Shown piece by piece: positions 61,506-64,000 of a DNA stretch of 64,000 bases. The position numbers and the translations under genes are program-made. The stretch comes from Candidatus Neomicrothrix sp. UBA2983 (GTDB lineage: Bacteria; Actinomycetota; Acidimicrobiia; Acidimicrobiales; MedAcidi-G1). The stretch is from assembly GCA_002346745.1 (NCBI GenBank), contig DEAL01000030.1, positions 1 to 64,000 on the forward strand, read 5' to 3'. Below the pieces are notes generated by a model. That model was not told the origin of the DNA. It saw only the letters and a program-made list of their open reading frames with translations, and ran no database searches. The first letter of the stretch is position 1. Each line of letters begins with the position of its first letter.

Positions 61506-63536
61506 GTGGTCGTCCGCCCGCTCGCCCGTCTGCTGGCTCCCCGGTCGCTGGCCTTCGTGGGCGGTGCGCCCGCCCGGACCGCCATCGAACAGTGCCTGGC
61601 CCTCGGCTTCGAGGGCGACCTCTGGCCGGTCCACCCGACGCGGGACGAGGTGTGCGGCCTGCCCGCGTACCGGAGCGTCGACGACCTGCCGGGGGCGCCG
61701 GATGCGGCGCTCGTGGCAGTCAACCGGGAGGCCACGATCGACGTGGTTGGCTGCCTGGCGGCCCGGGATTCGGGTGCGGCGGTCTGCTACGCCTCGGGCT
61801 TCGCCGAGGTGGGGGCCGAGGGCGCCCGCCTGCAGGCGGAACTGGTGGCTGCCGCCGGGGACATGCCGGTGGTCGGACCCAACTGCTACGGCACGGTCTC
61901 GGCGGTTGCCGGGGCGGCCCTGTGGCCCGACCAGCAGGGCCTCGGCCGCGCCGACCGGGGGATCGCCCTTGTCACCCAGAGCGGCAACATCGGCCTGAAC
62001 CTCACCATGCAGACCCGACCCATGTCGATCGCCCACCTGTTGACGCTCGGCAACCAGGCCGGCGTCGGCATCGAGGACTGCCTCGAGGCACTGGTCGCGG
62101 ACCCGGCGGTGACCGGCATCGGCCTCCACATCGAGGCGCTCCACGACGTCGGGCGCTTCTCGGCGGCCTGCGCCGTCGCCGCCGAGCGTGCGGTGCCCGT
62201 GGTGGCGCTCAAGACGGGAACTTCGGACGCCGGTGCGCGGATCGCCGCCTCCCACACCGGGTCGATGGTCGGGAGCGACGTCGCCTACTCGGCGCTGTTC
62301 GGGCGCCTCGGCGTGCACCGCGTCGACTCGATCCCCGGACTGCTCGACGCGCTCCATGTCCTGACCTCGCTCGGGCCGCTGTCCGGGAACCGCGTGGTGA
62401 GCCTGAGTTGCTCGGGTGGTGAGGCGTCGGTCGTCGCCGACCAGGCCGCGGGTCTCGACCTCGATTTCCCGGACTTCCCGGAGGAGCAGGCCCGACGGAT
62501 CGCCGGGACGCTCTCCGAGTTCGTGTCGGTCGCGAACCCGCTCGACTACCACACCTTCATCTGGGGCGACGAGGAGGCGCTCGGCAACTGCTTCACGACG
62601 GTGCTGGACGGGGCCTTCGACGCCTCGCTGCTGGTGCTCGACTTCCCCTCGGTGGGACTCGACGACGCGACGTGGTGGCCGACCCTGCGGGCCTTCGGCG
62701 CCGCCCGGGCGGCCAGCGGGACGCCCGCGCTGCTGGTGGGCTCGATGGCCGAGAACCTACCGGCCGCCGCCGAGCAGGCGGCGGTCGACCTGGGCCTGAT
62801 TCCGGTGCGGGGCATCGACGCCGCCCTCGCGGGCATCGAGGCGGCTGCCCGGTGGGGGCGTCACGAGCCCCGGGGCGTCCCCAGCCCCGCCACGGCGCCG
62901 CCTGGTGCGCCCGAGGTGCTGCACGAGGTGGCGTCCAAACGGCTCCTCGGCAACGCCGGCCTTCCGGTGCCACCGGGGGAGGAGGTTCCGGCCTCCGAGG
63001 CCGACGCGGTGGCGGCGCGGATCGGCTTCCCGGTGGTCGTCAAGGCGACCGGGCTCGTCCACAAGAGCGAATCTGGTGGCGTGGTCCTCGACCTGGCCGA
63101 CGGTCCGGCGGTCGCCGCGGCGGCCGGGGAGCTGGGCGGCACGGTCCTCGTGGAGGCACAGGTCGTCGATGCCGTTGCCGAACTGCTGTTGGACGTGCGC
63201 CGGGAGCCCCCCGTCGGCTGGCTGCTCACGCTGGGTGTGGGCGGCACCCTGGTGGAGTTGCTCCGCGACACCCGGTCGCTCGTCCTCCCTGTCGATGCGG
63301 ACGACGTTCGCCGCGCCCTCGAGGACCTGGCGGTCGCCCCGCTGCTGGCCGGCCACCGTGGTCGACCCGCTGCCGACGTGGATGCGATCATCGGGGTCGT
63401 GGAGCGACTGCAGGACCTGGTGCTGTCCCGTCCCGACCTGGTGGAGGTCGAGGTCAACCCGTTGCTGGCGTGCCCGGACGGTGCGGTCGTGGCCGATGCC
63501 CTGGTCACGGTCGCCGGAGTGGAGGAAGGCGCCTAA
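61506..63536 (+). CDS. ADP-forming (NDP-forming) acyl-CoA synthetase
   Basis: A 676-residue fused acyl-CoA synthetase. The CoA-binding domain begins near 11 (APRSLAFVGGAP). The succinyl-CoA-ligase-like middle has the phospho-histidine H250 in ARIAASHTGSMVGSD. The C-terminal ATP-grasp part has FPVVVKATGLVHKSESGGVV (about 514-533) and LLTLGVGGTLVELLRDTRS. This family makes acyl-CoA with release of ADP and phosphate. Placed between the dehydrogenase and CaiD genes, it should activate gamma-butyrobetaine or carnitine, in place of the AMP-forming CaiC or CaiB CoA-transferase. The start is GTG, and its stop shares one base with the next ATG. Confidence 0.85.
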   Translation: MVVRPLARLLAPRSLAFVGGAPARTAIEQCLALGFEGDLWPVHPTRDEVCGLPAYRSVDDLPGAPDAALVAVNREATIDVVGCLAARDSGAAVCYASGFAEVGAEGARLQAELVAAAGDMPVVGPNCYGTVSAVAGAALWPDQQGLGRADRGIALVTQSGNIGLNLTMQTRPMSIAHLLTLGNQAGVGIEDCLEALVADPAVTGIGLHIEALHDVGRFSAACAVAAERAVPVVALKTGTSDAGARIAASHTGSMVGSDVAYSALFGRLGVHRVDSIPGLLDALHVLTSLGPLSGNRVVSLSCSGGEASVVADQAAGLDLDFPDFPEEQARRIAGTLSEFVSVANPLDYHTFIWGDEEALGNCFTTVLDGAFDASLLVLDFPSVGLDDATWWPTLRAFGAARAASGTPALLVGSMAENLPAAAEQAAVDLGLIPVRGIDAALAGIEAAARWGRHEPRGVPSPATAPPGAPEVLHEVASKRLLGNAGLPVPPGEEVPASEADAVAARIGFPVVVKATGLVHKSESGGVVLDLADGPAVAAAAGELGGTVLVEAQVVDAVAELLLDVRREPPVGWLLTLGVGGTLVELLRDTRSLVLPVDADDVRRALEDLAVAPLLAGHRGRPAADVDAIIGVVERLQDLVLSRPDLVEVEVNPLLACPDGAVVADALVTVAGVEEGA

Positions 63537-64000
63537 TGGGCAATCCGGTGACGACCACGTCGCACGACGGGATCCTCGAGGTCCTGCTGGACCGCCCCAA
63601 GGCCAATGCCATCGACGCCGCCACCAGCCGGGTGCTCAGCGGCGTGTTCGCCGACTTCCGCGACGATCCGTCACTGCGGGTGGCGATCCTCACCGGCGCC
63701 GGTGAGCGGTTCTTCTCGGCCGGCTGGGACCTGAACGCCGCCGCCGAGGGCGAGGATTTCGAGGCCGACTACGGGGAGGGCGGCTTCGGCGGCTTCCCCG
63801 AGCTGCCGGGGCGCTACAAGCCGGTCATCTGTGCCGTCAACGGCCTGGCGGTCGGGGGCGGCTTCGAGATCGCCATGGCCGCCGACCTGGTGGTGGCCGC
63901 CGAGCACGCCGCCTTCTTCCTCCCCGAGACGGGTCTGGGGATCATCCCGGACGCCGGTGCCATCCGGCTCCCGAGGATCCTGCCACCGGCGATCGCCAAC
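63536..64000 (+). CDS. caiD: CaiD-like carnitinyl-CoA dehydratase / enoyl-CoA hydratase (partial, runs off the right edge)
   Basis: The first 155 residues of a crotonase-family protein. LEVLLDRPKANAIDAATS, VAILTGAGERFFSAGWDLNAAAEGEDFEA and GGFGG correspond almost segment by segment to CaiD as I recall it (DRPKANAID, GAGEKFFSAGWDL). The oxyanion region VNGLAVGGGFEIAMAADLV and the acidic catalytic region LPETGLGIIPDAGAIRLPRILPPAI are intact. CaiD hydrates crotonobetainyl-CoA to carnitinyl-CoA. The ATG overlaps the synthetase stop by one base (TAATG). The downstream half is outside the window. Confidence 0.87.
   Translation, partial: MGNPVTTTSHDGILEVLLDRPKANAIDAATSRVLSGVFADFRDDPSLRVAILTGAGERFFSAGWDLNAAAEGEDFEADYGEGGFGGFPELPGRYKPVICAVNGLAVGGGFEIAMAADLVVAAEHAAFFLPETGLGIIPDAGAIRLPRILPPAIAN

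Overview
This window is one continuous stretch of high-GC (roughly 70%) bacterial chromosome with tightly packed genes. There are no tRNA, rRNA, CRISPR, phage or IS features. Several traits point to a high-GC actinobacterium, most plausibly an Acidimicrobiia-type environmental or marine lineage: an F420/LLM-type oxidoreductase, a Thr/Pro-linker lipoprotein, many GTG starts, probable leaderless promoters (TAGNNT 6-8 nt before the start codon), and an aerobic-type gene content. The lineage is inferred from gene content and composition, not from a marker gene.

Layout. 0-12.5 kb is a polyamine block: the start of a lipoprotein, two tandem DAO-family amine oxidoreductases, potABCD, a class-III aminotransferase, an AsnC/Lrp regulator, and an opposing operon of agmatinase-type ureohydrolase, MFS transporter and aminotransferase with overlapping ends. 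12.6-16.8 kb holds a methyltransferase, an amidase, an alpha/beta hydrolase, a probable hydrolase remnant and a uroporphyrinogen-III-synthase-like gene. 16.8-19.5 kb holds a Tat-exported amine oxidase whose domain order is circularly permuted, behind a MocR-type regulator. 19.7-31.2 kb is a reductive-pyrimidine (uracil/thymine) catabolic block: beta-ureidopropionase, beta-alanine-type aminotransferase, dihydropyrimidinase, methylmalonate-semialdehyde dehydrogenase, an LLM flavin enzyme, an AA_synth-family protein, a 3-hydroxyisobutyrate-dehydrogenase-like enzyme and a TauABC/NMT1-type ABC transporter. 31.3-36.9 kb holds two membrane proteins, a cytochrome P450 and a 2,4-dienoyl-CoA-reductase-like flavoprotein.

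36.9-46 kb is a corrinoid and folate one-carbon block: MetF, formate-tetrahydrofolate ligase, an MttB-superfamily methyltransferase without an amber (pyrrolysine) codon, a RACo-like corrinoid activase, a methyltetrahydrofolate methyltransferase, a PF13769-like small protein, a DUF1638 protein and a corrinoid protein, facing an IclR regulator. 47-53 kb holds a DMT-like permease, an SDR, a dimethylglycine-dehydrogenase-type FAD/GcvT protein and both ETF subunits. 53-57.6 kb is housekeeping (pabB-pabC fusion, DUF1015, serA). 57.8-64 kb holds a BKACE enzyme, an L-carnitine dehydrogenase-thioesterase fusion, an acyl-CoA dehydrogenase, an ADP-forming acyl-CoA ligase and the start of a CaiD-like carnitinyl-CoA dehydratase.

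Read together, 36.9-64 kb can encode an almost complete route from gamma-butyrobetaine through carnitine, glycine betaine and dimethylglycine to sarcosine and possibly glycine. The first betaine methyl group would leave through a corrinoid/tetrahydrofolate system of the kind best known from anaerobes, and could be oxidised to formate with ATP recovery by formate-tetrahydrofolate ligase. Each family assignment is well supported; the joined pathway is inference. The whole window looks like an organic-nitrogen (polyamine, pyrimidine, quaternary amine) catabolic region.
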